A stretch of DNA of 53,605 nt from an uncultured bacterium (lineage in GTDB: Bacteria; Bacillota; Clostridia; Peptostreptococcales; Anaerovoracaceae): NCBI GenBank assembly GCA_905214225.1, contig CAJMLL010000015.1, forward strand, positions 1 to 53,605, read 5' to 3'. Within the stretch, counting starts at the first letter, position 1. Each line of letters opens with the position of its first letter. Positions 7,521 to 14,876 of this stretch are shown in pieces. Under the pieces are notes generated by a model. The model ran no database searches. It was given only the letters and a program-made list of their open reading frames with translations, and had not been told where the DNA came from. The position numbers and the translations under genes were made by a program.

Positions 7521-8741
7521 TTATACGTAGATGTAGTCGGCCATGACTGGCTGCAGGCCCTGATTTCCGATGGCGTCGTAGACTTCCTGGAAGCTGCGGC
7601 GGTCGTCGGTCTCGAACTGATCGTCGCCCTTCTCCTTGACCTTGTCGGAATGCTCGCCGACGCCGGTCTTGGAGTCTGCGGAGATCTTGGTGCAGCAGAT
7701 CTTGATCAGGTTGTCTCTGACTTCCGGGCGCTCTCTTGTGGAGATTGTGATGCTGGCAAACGGCATGAACAGGCGGTAAGCGCAGACGACCTGAAGCAGC
7801 TGTGCCTCGTGAACGTCCATCGGGTTGATCTTATCGTTGTTGATGATCGGGCGCAGGCGCGGACAGGAGAAGGAAATCTCGGCGCGCGGATACTTGCGCT
7901 GGATGTAGTAGGCATGCATGGCGGTTGCATAGGCATCCTTGCGGAAATCGTCCAGGCCCAGAAGTGCCGCGAATCCGACACCTCTCATGCCGCCCATCAG
8001 CGCTCTTTCCTGAGCACAGACGCGGTATGGGAAAATTCTCTTGTTGCCGGCCAGATGCAGCTGCTTGTACTTATCCGGGTTATAGGTTTCCTGGAACACG
8101 GTGACATAGTCCGCGCCGCACTGGTGCAGATAGGCGTACTCATCGGAATTCATCGGATAAACCTCCACGCCGACAACGCGGAAATACTCACGCGCGATCT
8201 CGCAGGCGCGGCCGATGTACTTCACATCCGACATTCTGCGGCTTTCGCCGGTCAGAATCAGAATTTCCTGAAGGCCGGACTTTGCGATGGCGGCCATTTC
8301 CTGATGGATGCCCTCATCATCCAGCTTGGCTCTCTTGATCTTATTATGACAGTTAAATCCGCAGTAGATGCAGAAGTTCTCGCAGTAATTGGCGATATAA
8401 ATCGGCGTAAACATGCAGATGGAATTACCAAAATGCTTTCTCGTCTCTTTCTGGGCTTTTTCTGCCATTTCTTCCAGGAACGGCTGTGCTGCCGGTGAAA
8501 GCAGCGCTGCCAGATCTTCCGGCGAGCAGGAGTTATGGTCCAGCGCGCGGCGGACATCTCTTGCGGTGTATTTACTGTAATCATAGTTCTTCCGCGCTTC
8601 CAGCACATCGTCCAGAATCGTGGCCTTGTCCAGGACTTCCATGCCCGGAAGGTATTTCATCGGGTCTACATTGTTATGCTTCTGCAGCCTGATGATCTCG
8701 TCATTTAATATACTTTCATTAACATGATCGGCTTCACTCAT
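7521..8741 (-). CDS. thiH: 2-iminoacetate synthase (radical SAM tyrosine lyase)
   Basis: 406-residue radical SAM enzyme that splits tyrosine into p-cresol and dehydroglycine, the glycine-derived fragment used by ThiG in thiazole formation. The [4Fe-4S]-binding cysteines are C120, C124 and C127 (CENFCIYC), followed by the barrel and a biotin/thiamine-synthesis-associated C-terminal region. Use of ThiH rather than the oxygen-dependent glycine oxidase ThiO fits an anaerobe. GGAGGAAAGATC precedes the ATG. It lies 28 bases downstream of thiG in the riboswitch-controlled operon. Confidence 0.95.
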   Translation of the reverse strand: MSEADHVNESILNDEIIRLQKHNNVDPMKYLPGMEVLDKATILDDVLEARKNYDYSKYTARDVRRALDHNSCSPEDLAALLSPAAQPFLEEMAEKAQKETRKHFGNSICMFTPIYIANYCENFCIYCGFNCHNKIKRAKLDDEGIHQEMAAIAKSGLQEILILTGESRRMSDVKYIGRACEIAREYFRVVGVEVYPMNSDEYAYLHQCGADYVTVFQETYNPDKYKQLHLAGNKRIFPYRVCAQERALMGGMRGVGFAALLGLDDFRKDAYATAMHAYYIQRKYPRAEISFSCPRLRPIINNDKINPMDVHEAQLLQVVCAYRLFMPFASITISTRERPEVRDNLIKICCTKISADSKTGVGEHSDKVKEKGDDQFETDDRRSFQEVYDAIGNQGLQPVMADYIYV

Positions 8742-8769
8742 GATCTTTCCTCCAATCTCGTATTTCCCG

Positions 8770-9564
8770 TTACTCTGCTGCTTCCTGCGGCTTTACCTCA
8801 TGCAGGAATCCCGTCAGCGGGTCAGATGCTGCGGCACCCTTGCTTCTGACTCTTCCGAGACCTGCCAGGTATCCTTCGCGTCCTGCCTCAATGGCCTTCT
8901 TATAGGCGCCTGCCATCATTGCGACATCACCTGCCGTTGCCAGCCCGGTGTTAGCCATAATTGCGGCTGCTCCCATTTCCATAGCTTCGCATGCCTGGGA
9001 CGGACGGCCGATTCCCGCATCTACGATGATCGGAAGGTCGATTTCATCAATCAGAATCTGGATGAACTCCTTAGAAGCAAGTCCCTTGTTGGAGCCGATC
9101 GGGGATCCCAGCGGCATAATGCAGGCTGCTCCCGCGTCTCTCATGTCTCTGGCCGCGTTCAGGTCCGGGAACATATACGGCATGACGACAAAACCTTCCT
9201 TAGCAAGGATTTCCGTTGCCTTGATGGTTTCCTCGTTATCCGGAAGCAGATATTTGGAATCTCTCATGATCTCGATCTTTACAAAATCTGTCTTGCAGAG
9301 TTCTCTGGAAAGACGCGCGATGCGTACCGCCTCTTCAGCGGTTCTGGCCCCGGATGTGTTCGGGAGCAGGGTAACATTGTCCGGAATGTAGTCCAGAATG
9401 TTGGCCAGTCCGCCCTCGTTGGCTCTTCTCAGGGCCAGGGTGACGATCTGCGCACCGGCATTTTCTACCGCTGCCTTGATTAAATCCAGGGAATACTTTC
9501 CAGATCCCAGAATAAAGCGGGATGTAAATTCATGTCCGTTCAGAGACCATGTATCTTTTTCCAT
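8770..9564 (-). CDS. thiG: Thiazole synthase
   Basis: 264-residue TIM-barrel enzyme. It condenses 1-deoxy-D-xylulose 5-phosphate, dehydroglycine and the thiocarboxylate of ThiS into the thiazole phosphate moiety. K96 in FVKIEIM is the Schiff-base lysine position of the family. [28 protein letters not shown] is the phosphate-binding end, with family-typical spacing. AGGAGGATTGAA precedes the start. The C-terminal tail (DPLTGFLHE) is typical. It is separated from thiS by a 183-base structured gap (9565-9747), whereas other genes of the operon are closely packed. Confidence 0.95.
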   Translation of the reverse strand: MEKDTWSLNGHEFTSRFILGSGKYSLDLIKAAVENAGAQIVTLALRRANEGGLANILDYIPDNVTLLPNTSGARTAEEAVRIARLSRELCKTDFVKIEIMRDSKYLLPDNEETIKATEILAKEGFVVMPYMFPDLNAARDMRDAGAACIMPLGSPIGSNKGLASKEFIQILIDEIDLPIIVDAGIGRPSQACEAMEMGAAAIMANTGLATAGDVAMMAGAYKKAIEAGREGYLAGLGRVRSKGAAASDPLTGFLHEVKPQEAAE

Positions 9565-9623
9565 TTCAATCCTCCTGTGCTTATCCGATGTTGATTAATT
9601 TTTGTTCTTCCTGAAGCGCGCCG

Positions 9624-9675
9624 GGCTGCCGGATTCTGCACCGGCGATGGATGAACGATTTCATCGCCGGCAGCC
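9624..9675 (-). other. Nested hairpins in the thiS-thiG gap
   Basis: GGCTGCCGG (9624-9632) pairs with CCGGCAGCC (9667-9675). Inside it, GGCGATG can pair with CATCGCC, giving an alternative or nested stem. No T-run follows on the minus strand, so it looks like a processing or stability element rather than a terminator. Confidence 0.5.
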
Positions 9676-9747
9676 TTTCACCGTTTTTTACCGATTCATA
9701 TTGTTCTCTTGTTCATAAATTTTTGTCCGGCGCTGTGCCGGGGTGAA

Positions 9748-9948
9748 TCAGCCTCCTCCGACAAAGCTGACTACTTCAAGCACGTCGCCGTCGTGAAGCT
9801 CGGTCTTCCCGTATGTTTCCCGATCGACGATCTTCAGATTCAGTTCGCAGACGATAACTGCAGGATTGTACTTCTTCTGCTGAAGATACTCCTGCAGGGT
9901 CGTTCCGTCCGCAAGCTGAACCGAATCGCCATTCGCTGTGATCGTCAT
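9748..9948 (-). CDS. thiS: Sulfur carrier protein ThiS
   Basis: 66-residue ubiquitin-like protein ending in GG (VVSFVGGG), the C-terminal glycine that is adenylated and converted to a thiocarboxylate as sulfur donor for ThiG. The start MTITANGDSV is supported by GGAGAA just upstream and by family length. The frame is open for another 65 codons upstream, but that region is riboswitch leader. First gene of the thiS-thiG-thiH-tenI operon. The usual activating enzyme ThiF is not in this window. Confidence 0.92.
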   Translation of the reverse strand: MTITANGDSVQLADGTTLQEYLQQKKYNPAVIVCELNLKIVDRETYGKTELHDGDVLEVVSFVGGG

Positions 9949-10025
9949 GTCTTCTCCTTTCTCCGTTTTCTGTATAGAAAAAAGGGCGCACGAAAGAATG
10001 TACCCACGGTGGTGCACCCCTTCAT
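9945..10025 (-). CDS. Possible 26-codon leader peptide overlapping thiS start
   Basis: An ATG frame of 26 codons starting MKGCTTVG spans a second terminator-like hairpin in the leader and ends in TGA overlapping the thiS start as ATGA, the geometry of translational coupling. The ribosome-binding site (ACAGGGC) is weak. It may be a coincidental frame. Confidence 0.25.
   Translation of the reverse strand: MKGCTTVGTFFRAPFFLYRKRRKEKT
9978..10023 (-). terminator. Second terminator-like hairpin between riboswitch and thiS
   Basis: Minus-strand AAGGGGTGCAC and GTGCGCCCTT pair around a 20-base loop and are followed by TTTTTT. It lies downstream of the riboswitch terminator and 30 bases before thiS, so it could attenuate transcription a second time. 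Confidence 0.55.
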
Positions 10026-10118
10026 GAACGCCCTGTTCACTCTCTATAGACGGAGGAATCCTCCGCCCGTTGAAACTATGAGATTGTCTCTTTTCCCTGC
10101 CCGTCTGTTTCCGGGCAC

Positions 10119-10154
10119 GAAAAAACGGAAGCGATGTGGTCAATCACTTCCGTA
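10119..10154 (-). terminator. Riboswitch expression-platform terminator (thiS operon)
   Basis: Minus-strand ACGGAAGTGAT and ATCGCTTCCGT form a stem followed by TTTTTTC. Its loop CCACATC is perfectly complementary to GATGTGG of the upstream aptamer, giving the alternative antiterminator expected of a TPP OFF-switch. Confidence 0.88.
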
Positions 10155-10172
10155 AAATTCTTCATTCTCCTC

Positions 10173-10259
10173 TTCCTACGTTGGCATTATCCACATCAGG
10201 TATTATGGGTCGAAGCACTTCTTCAGCTTCCTCTCAGCCGGTCTTTCCAGCTCCCCTGT
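10173..10259 (-). promoter_or_regulatory. TPP riboswitch (THI element) of the thiS operon
   Basis: On the minus strand: GGGGAGC, then GGCTGAGAGG, CGACCC, ACCTGATGTGGATAATGCC and AACGTAGGAA. These are the conserved P1 to P5 and thi-box bases of the thiamine pyrophosphate aptamer. It represses thiS-thiG-thiH-tenI by termination when TPP is abundant. Confidence 0.95.
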
Positions 10260-10271
10260 TCAGTTTTTTAC

Positions 10272-10300
10272 AGTATAACGCGGTGAATTGGGATTGTCAA
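10272..10300 (-). promoter_or_regulatory. Promoter of the thiS operon
   Basis: Minus-strand TTGACA (10300-10295), a 17-base spacer, then TATACT (10277-10272), directly upstream of the TPP aptamer. Confidence 0.9.
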
Positions 10301-10450
10301 TGTCTTGACGAACGCAGATGGTGTCAGTAATTCTTCCTGGATGTAAGTTTTAATTTCAACGATAAATTTACAGCAGCCGGGTTCTTTTCCTCTGTAGTGA
10401 TTCTGTGTGCCTTGTGATACAATCAAAGTCTTTGGAAATGACCCGTCTGT

Positions 10451-10485
10451 AAAAAATTTTCCCATGCCGTAATGACATGGGAAAA
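10451..10485 (-). terminator. Terminator of the C_GCAxxG_C_C gene
   Basis: TTTTCCCATG pairs with CATGGGAAAA, followed on the minus strand by TTTTTT. Confidence 0.88.
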
Positions 10486-10508
10486 CTGTTAAAATTCAGA
10501 TACTCCAG

Positions 10509-10922
10509 CTATTTCGCCTGCTCCTCAACAATATCCTTCACGATCTGCGGCACGCCCTCTTCCAGGATGCGGACGGCATAGCGCACGCAGTCATCGCAGG
10601 CGCACAGCATGCGGTGGGTCTTCACGCCTTTCAGATCCTCGCAGCTGACTGCGCCGGCCTCAGAACGGAACTGCTGCACCATTTCCTTTGCGATCTTTCT
10701 CATCGGAATTCCAGTGTCATTCTTCAGTCCGGCGATCATCATCGCACCGCACAGGGCTCCGCAGGTCGCTTCCATGCCGCCCATGCCGAGTCCGAATCCA
10801 GAGCCGAGCTTTCTCAGCTCCTCTTCAGAAAGATTCAGCTCATCTTTATACGTCATCAGGACGGACTGTGCGCAGTTGCAGCCGTTATTTTTATAATATA
10901 CTGCCTGTTCTTCTTTATTCAT
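10509..10922 (-). CDS. C_GCAxxG_C_C family redox/metal-binding protein
   Basis: 137 residues when started at MNKEEQAVYY, which has GGAGAG at proper spacing; an in-frame ATG 21 bases further up lacks a good site. The family pattern of a cysteine, then GCAxxG, then two later cysteines is present as NNGCNCAQSV, ATCGALCGAMMIAG, CEDL and CACDDC. Proteins of this family are small, found in anaerobes, and presumed to bind a metal or cluster; their function is unsettled. TATAAT lies at 10967-10962 upstream and a strong terminator downstream. The gene upstream on the same strand is a possible selenoprotein, also with closely spaced cysteines. Confidence 0.85.
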   Translation of the reverse strand: MNKEEQAVYYKNNGCNCAQSVLMTYKDELNLSEEELRKLGSGFGLGMGGMEATCGALCGAMMIAGLKNDTGIPMRKIAKEMVQQFRSEAGAVSCEDLKGVKTHRMLCACDDCVRYAVRILEEGVPQIVKDIVEEQAK

Positions 10923-11020
10923 GGTTACTCTCCATTCCTCCAAACAAGATTTTCTGCTCCCATTATAGCCTATCCCGGGGAATCACGCCATACCGGGGCA
11001 GTCCCTCATATACAGATTTT

Positions 11021-11044
11021 CTCTTGCGGGAGTATGTTTTGTCC
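11021..11044 (-). repeat. Dispersed GACAAAA/GCAAGG repeat, copy 4
   Basis: Minus-strand GGACAAAA, 9 bases, GCAAGAGA. It lies between the candidate selenoprotein gene and the C_GCAxxG_C_C gene; the plus-strand flank has CCGGGGCAG, as in other copies. Confidence 0.7.
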
Positions 11045-11060
11045 ATGCCGCAGGAAGCGC

Positions 11061-11363
11061 TTATTTCCCCATCATCAGATGTTCCCGTCCCAGTGCATTC
11101 TGCAGGAATGGCACGGCGGTCTCACGGTCATTCTTCATAACGGTGATCGCAAACACCTGGTCCGACATATCCGGACGGTTCTTCGCGCGGTTATAATCTC
11201 GCACGTCTACGGAGCCTCCTCAGCCGCAGCCCGCCGGAACCTCAGAATCCAGCGTATAGGTCTTCACGCGGTAGCCCTGATCTTCCAGCAGCTGCACCGC
11301 CTTTTCATATTCCTGCGGATCATGCGTGCGGTAAATCGTTCTCCATTTCAGAAATCCGAACAT
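11061..11363 (-). CDS. 100-codon gene with in-frame TGA (candidate selenoprotein or nonsense mutant)
   Basis: A perfect Shine-Dalgarno site (GAAAGGAGGCGGAG) precedes an ATG that opens a frame of 100 codons interrupted only by TGA at codon 48 (11222-11220). The product starts MFGFLKWRTIYRTHD. Around the TGA it reads EVPAGCG-TGA-GGSVDVRDYN, giving a C-x-Sec motif if read as selenocysteine, and it ends GREHLMMGK with TAA. The frame after TGA has no further defect and keeps protein-like composition. A 6-bp hairpin (CGUGCG, 10-base loop, CGCGCG) starts 14 bases after the UGA (11205-11184), roughly where a bacterial SECIS lies, but its loop lacks the usual GG/GU. The first half resembles small DUF2007-like proteins. 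The alternative is a recent nonsense mutation. Confidence 0.6.
11184..11205 (-). promoter_or_regulatory. Possible SECIS-like hairpin downstream of in-frame TGA
   Basis: CGTGCG and CGCGCG enclose a 10-base A/T-rich loop, with the first paired base 15 nt after the TGA. Geometry is compatible with a bacterial SECIS, but the apical loop is not canonical. Confidence 0.3.
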
Positions 11364-11461
11364 CTCCGCCTCCTTTCTCTATCTCCGGTATTACCCCTCA
11401 ATTCACTCTGTATTTCTCATACCCAGAGAAGCAGAAATCTATCGCGCACAATCTATTTTCA

Positions 11462-11485
11462 GACAAAAAACACCCGGGCAAGGGG
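11462..11485 (+). repeat. Dispersed GACAAAA/GCAAGG repeat, copy 5 (part of a terminator)
   Basis: GACAAAA, 9 bases, GCAAGGGG at the 3' end of lplA. Here the repeat supplies one arm and the T-run of the lplA terminator. Confidence 0.75.
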
Positions 11486-11499
11486 CTGCCCTTACCCGG
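11464..11499 (-). terminator. Terminator of the lipoate operon, overlapping the lplA stop
   Basis: Minus-strand CCGGGTAAGGG, loop, CCCTTGCCCGG with one mismatch, followed by TGTTTTTTGTC. The lplA TAA lies inside the first arm. Confidence 0.85.
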
Positions 11500-12472
11500 T
11501 AATCGTCTCCACAAGCTGCTCTGGGGTAATTCCCATGATTCCGCCATCTGAAAGGCTTTCCCGTACAAGGGGAAGAAGTTTCTCCTTCCGGAGCTCCACG
11601 CCCTGAAGCCGCTTTTCCAGTGCCTGGATATCCGACGCGCTGAAAAAATCGCCGGTAAAGCGGATCTGGCCGATCTTTCCTTTTTTTACGTTCAGGGCCG
11701 CCCGCAGCTGGCCGCCCGGGAAACGTTTTTTCCGGATCATCTGGAATTTCGGATCGTGCCCGTAGACGGCCTCCCAGCTTCTGAACTTTTCATCGCCAAG
11801 CTGGCGGATACGGGCGTCGTCTTCCGGCGTCACGCGGTAAACAGATCCGCGGTCTCCCAGAATCGCAGAGACCATCAGATTCTTGAATTTCTGCGCACTC
11901 ATGCCCTCCGGCAGAAACTCGGAGAGATTGCAGACCCTGCTTCTGATCGAGCGGATGCCTTTGGAAATCAGTTTATATTCATCGACCGTCGTTGCCCTGA
12001 CCATAGCTTCAATGTTCGTATCAAATAAAAGCGATCCATGGTGAACGGTTGCATTCTGAAGCTTGTACTGGGCCGTTCCAGAAAATTTTCTGCCGTCCGC
12101 GGTCAGGTCATTTCTGCCGTTGAATTCTGCAGGAACGCCCAGATCTCTCAAAGCCTTCAGGACAGGCGCCAGGTACTTCTGAAAATCAATTTCTCCGGCA
12201 TCGCCCTGGGTGATGAAAGAATACTGCCAGCCGCCCTCATCGGTGTAAATCGTGCCGCCTCCGGACAGTCTCCGGACAATGTGAATGCCGTGAGCCTTCG
12301 CGTAATCAAGATCAATTTCTTCCCTTGTATTCTGGTATTTGCCGATCATCAGGGTCGGGGTAGTCTGCCAGAAAAGGAAAACCGGCTCCGGCATTCTCCT
12401 CTCGACCGTGAAATAGTATTCCAGGCCGAAGTTATAGTATACGTCTGTGCTTCCGGTCTCAATCCAGATCAT
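11492..12472 (-). CDS. lplA: Lipoate-protein ligase A
   Basis: 326-residue enzyme that activates free lipoate with ATP and attaches it to a lysine of lipoyl domains such as GcvH. RRLSGGGTIYTDEGG is the family signature in the adenylate-binding loop. GRKFSGTAQY carries the conserved lysine region, and HHGSLL follows. A C-terminal accessory domain is present, so this is the full-length LplA form. It overlaps lipA by 4 bases (ATGA), implying translational coupling. Last gene of the operon lplA2 - lipoyl domain - lipA - lplA, ending in a terminator built partly from the dispersed repeat. Confidence 0.93.
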   Translation of the reverse strand: MIWIETGSTDVYYNFGLEYYFTVERRMPEPVFLFWQTTPTLMIGKYQNTREEIDLDYAKAHGIHIVRRLSGGGTIYTDEGGWQYSFITQGDAGEIDFQKYLAPVLKALRDLGVPAEFNGRNDLTADGRKFSGTAQYKLQNATVHHGSLLFDTNIEAMVRATTVDEYKLISKGIRSIRSRVCNLSEFLPEGMSAQKFKNLMVSAILGDRGSVYRVTPEDDARIRQLGDEKFRSWEAVYGHDPKFQMIRKKRFPGGQLRAALNVKKGKIGQIRFTGDFFSASDIQALEKRLQGVELRKEKLLPLVRESLSDGGIMGITPEQLVETITG

Positions 12473-13344
12473 GACTTCCTGCTTTCTGATACGGCTTCTA
12501 CCGCCTCCGCGGCGCGGTAGGAGCTTCTGACCAGTGGGGTTGAAGTGACGAACTTGAACCCCTTGCTCAGGGCCAGTTCCTTATACTGATCGAATTCCTC
12601 TGGTGTGACGTAGCGCTGCAGCGGATAGTGCTGCGGGCTCGGCTGCAGGTACTGGCCGATGGTCAGAATATCGCAGCCCGTCTCCACCAGGTCATCCAGC
12701 AGGGCGTCGATCTGCTCGTCCGTCTCGCCCAGACCCAGCATAAAGCCGGTCTTGGTCAGGATGTCCGGATAATTTTCTTTTGCGTAGCGCAGGACATCCA
12801 GGGAACGTTCATAACGCGCTTCCGGGCGGACTTTAGAATAAAGTTCCTTCGGCATCTCCACGTTATGGTTGAAGACGTTCGGGCCTGCCTGAAGCACGAT
12901 GTCCAGGGCATCATGATCACCCTTCAGATCAGACGTCAGCACCTCAACGGTCGTTCCCGGGCACTGCTCATGGAGCTGCTGCAGACATTCTGCAAACTGC
13001 TGCGCGCCGCCGTCCGGCAGATCGTCTCTGGTGACCTGCGTGATGACGACGTGGTGAAGGCCGAGCTGTTTTGCGGCCTTTGCCAGATTTTCCGGCTCAT
13101 GCGGGTCCACCTGGTCCGGTGCCGCGTGGGTGACATTGCAGAAGCGGCAGTTTCTGGTGCAGTGGCTGCCCAGAATCATGAAGGTTGCCGTGTGCTTCAT
13201 GAAGCATTCGCCCAGATTCGGGCAGTTGGCTTCGTTACAGACCGTGTTCAGCTTCAGATCTTTCATCAGGGAAGCAACTTCCTTTACAGCCTTCGGATCG
13301 TACGGGACTTTCAGCCAGTCCGGCTTTCTCATCGGCTTAGTCAT
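12469..13344 (-). CDS. lipA: Lipoyl synthase
   Basis: 291-residue radical SAM enzyme that inserts two sulfurs into octanoyl chains on lipoyl domains. The auxiliary cluster motif CNEANCPNLGEC (C-x4-C-x5-C) and the radical SAM motif CTRNCRFC (C-x3-C-x2-C) are both intact. The C-terminal RSSYRA holds the serine that ligates the sacrificial auxiliary cluster. Length is typical. It overlaps lplA by 4 bases and the upstream lipoyl-domain gene by 8 bases, so the three are co-transcribed and probably translationally coupled. No octanoyltransferase LipB or LipM is seen, so octanoate would have to be loaded by one of the LplA proteins. Confidence 0.95.
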   Translation of the reverse strand: MTKPMRKPDWLKVPYDPKAVKEVASLMKDLKLNTVCNEANCPNLGECFMKHTATFMILGSHCTRNCRFCNVTHAAPDQVDPHEPENLAKAAKQLGLHHVVITQVTRDDLPDGGAQQFAECLQQLHEQCPGTTVEVLTSDLKGDHDALDIVLQAGPNVFNHNVEMPKELYSKVRPEARYERSLDVLRYAKENYPDILTKTGFMLGLGETDEQIDALLDDLVETGCDILTIGQYLQPSPQHYPLQRYVTPEEFDQYKELALSKGFKFVTSTPLVRSSYRAAEAVEAVSESRKS

Positions 13345-13579
13345 CGATGCTCACCTCAGCAATCTTGTCTCCGCAGGCAACCACATCGCCTTCTTCCGCG
13401 ATCTGCTTCTGCATGACGCCGTCTTCTTCAGCCTCAACCTGATTAACGACTTTGTCTGTCTCGATTTCATAAAGCGGTTCGCCCTTCTTAAAGGATTCAC
13501 CTTCTTCTTTCAGCCAGGCGCAGAGAACACCGTCCTTCATTTCCTCACGCAGCTTCGGCATTTTTATTTCTTTATTCAT
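13337..13579 (-). CDS. Free-standing lipoyl (biotinyl) carrier domain protein
   Basis: 80-residue protein consisting only of a lipoyl/biotinyl attachment domain. The modified lysine is K43 in EIETDKVVN, the E2-type ETDKV/A motif. There is no linker, subunit-binding or catalytic domain, so it is not a complete dehydrogenase E2. It overlaps lipA by 8 bases and follows the second lplA, so it may be a carrier on which lipoate is assembled by LplA and LipA before transfer, or a partner of an enzyme elsewhere. The family assignment is firm; the carrier role is inference. Confidence 0.88.
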   Translation of the reverse strand: MNKEIKMPKLREEMKDGVLCAWLKEEGESFKKGEPLYEIETDKVVNQVEAEEDGVMQKQIAEEGDVVACGDKIAEVSIDD

Positions 13580-13619
13580 TGCTGTCTGTTTCCTTTCAAA
13601 AACTTTTACATACTTTCTT

Positions 13620-14552
13620 TTATAAGATCAGATCCGCCAGTTCTTCCGGCGCATCGGTTACTTCTTCCGCCAGTTTCAGGATTTCCTGAACATCCAGCCG
13701 GCAGCCTTCAAAAACTTTTCCGGCATCTGCGGAAATGCCGTCTCCCTGAAGATCCATCTCCTGAATGATTCCCTTTTTTGCGCCATAGGAAACCCGGCAC
13801 GGTTTTCCGTTTACGCAGGATTCCGCATCGCAGGTGAACTTCGGAGATTTCCCGAAATTCCATTTCCAGTCCCCGTATTTTTCCCTTTCCAGGCGGCGTG
13901 CCTCCGCAATCTGTTCATCCGTCATTTCTGTACGTTTCTCAAGATCCGGAAAATGCGCAAGCAGCGCCCCCTGAAAATTTTCTATACCGCCGCCATTCCA
14001 GAACTCCCTGATATTCCCGACCTCTGCCGGATTGGAAAGCGTCGCGCGGGAGACATAATGCCTTCCCTGCCTTCCGGACACACGGCGCAGGACGCTCAGG
14101 TCCGCATCATACAGCAGGGTGCCGTGCTGTAGAATCCGTCCGCGGGCAATTCTCTGCGCATTTCCCGACACCTTGACCCCGCCGACATTGATATCACATA
14201 TTCTTCCTTTTTCTGCCGGAATCCCCGCGCTGTTCATCGCGGCCAGAATTCCACGCAGAAGATCATCGTAAGACTTAAACTTCTCCTCATCCATAATGAT
14301 GGAATAATTTAAATTTCCCCCATCGTGATAAACCGTTCCGCCGCCGCTGACCCTCCTGAGGATCGCAATTTTCTGCCTCTGCGCGCGGAACACACTCGTC
14401 TCCTGATAAATATTCTGGTGAGCGCCGCAGACGATCACCGGGCTGTTTTTCCAGAGAAGCAGAATATCTCCCTTCCGCTCCGTATCGAAAATCACTTCTT
14501 CACACGCCAGATGGAAGGCCGGACTGCCGTCCGGAATTTCGATATACCTCAT
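13620..14552 (-). CDS. Second lipoate-protein ligase A-like protein
   Basis: 310 residues starting at MRYIEIPDGSP, which matches the usual N-terminus of the family; an in-frame ATG 42 bases upstream lies only about 10 bases after a TATAAT (14608-14603) and is less likely. RRVSGGGTVYHDGG is the lipoate/octanoate-AMP loop, and GGVKVSGNAQR carries the conserved lysine. A C-terminal accessory domain is present. It differs clearly from the first LplA, so the two may divide labour: ligase for free lipoate versus octanoate loading or amidotransfer. First gene of the lipoate operon, 40 bases before the lipoyl-domain gene. Confidence 0.88.
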   Translation of the reverse strand: MRYIEIPDGSPAFHLACEEVIFDTERKGDILLLWKNSPVIVCGAHQNIYQETSVFRAQRQKIAILRRVSGGGTVYHDGGNLNYSIIMDEEKFKSYDDLLRGILAAMNSAGIPAEKGRICDINVGGVKVSGNAQRIARGRILQHGTLLYDADLSVLRRVSGRQGRHYVSRATLSNPAEVGNIREFWNGGGIENFQGALLAHFPDLEKRTEMTDEQIAEARRLEREKYGDWKWNFGKSPKFTCDAESCVNGKPCRVSYGAKKGIIQEMDLQGDGISADAGKVFEGCRLDVQEILKLAEEVTDAPEELADLIL

Positions 14553-14671
14553 TTCATTCCTTTCTTCCGCCCTGCAGCGGCATATTTTACACATACAGGA
14601 CGATTATAGCACGATTCCGTGTACATACATATTCAGAATCTTTTTTATATCCCATCCCGTATTTATACCAC

Positions 14672-14693
14672 GACAAAAAGCACGCGGCAAGGG
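14672..14693 (+). repeat. Dispersed GACAAAA/GCAAGG repeat, copy 6 (part of a terminator)
   Basis: GACAAAA, 8 bases, GCAAGGG between thiE and lplA2; its T-run strand is the terminating strand after thiE. Confidence 0.7.
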
Positions 14694-14719
14694 TTTTCCT
14701 GTCTCTTTCCGCATGCTTT
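14677..14719 (-). terminator. Terminator downstream of thiM-thiE
   Basis: AAAGCA-x-GCGG pairs with CCGC-x-TGCTTT, with T-runs on both sides, about 160 bases past the thiE stop. The bases between the stop and this stem (14720-14876) hold GC-rich short repeats but no gene. Confidence 0.7.
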
Positions 14720-14876
14720 ATTTTTACTCTTATCCGATTATTTCCCCAAGGCTGGCTGATGATCCAAATGCACATCCGGCGCCTGCCTGAAGCAGCGCGG
14801 GCTTCTGCGGCTTCTCAGAGCGCAGGCCCGGGCTTCATCGCCTCTGGTCCGCAGCTCTTTACGCCCTGCAGGCAGC

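Noticed and set aside
9748..10143. 131-residue version of ThiS
   Set aside because: The extra 65 codons run through the riboswitch leader and terminators; ThiS length and GGAGAA support the start at 9948.
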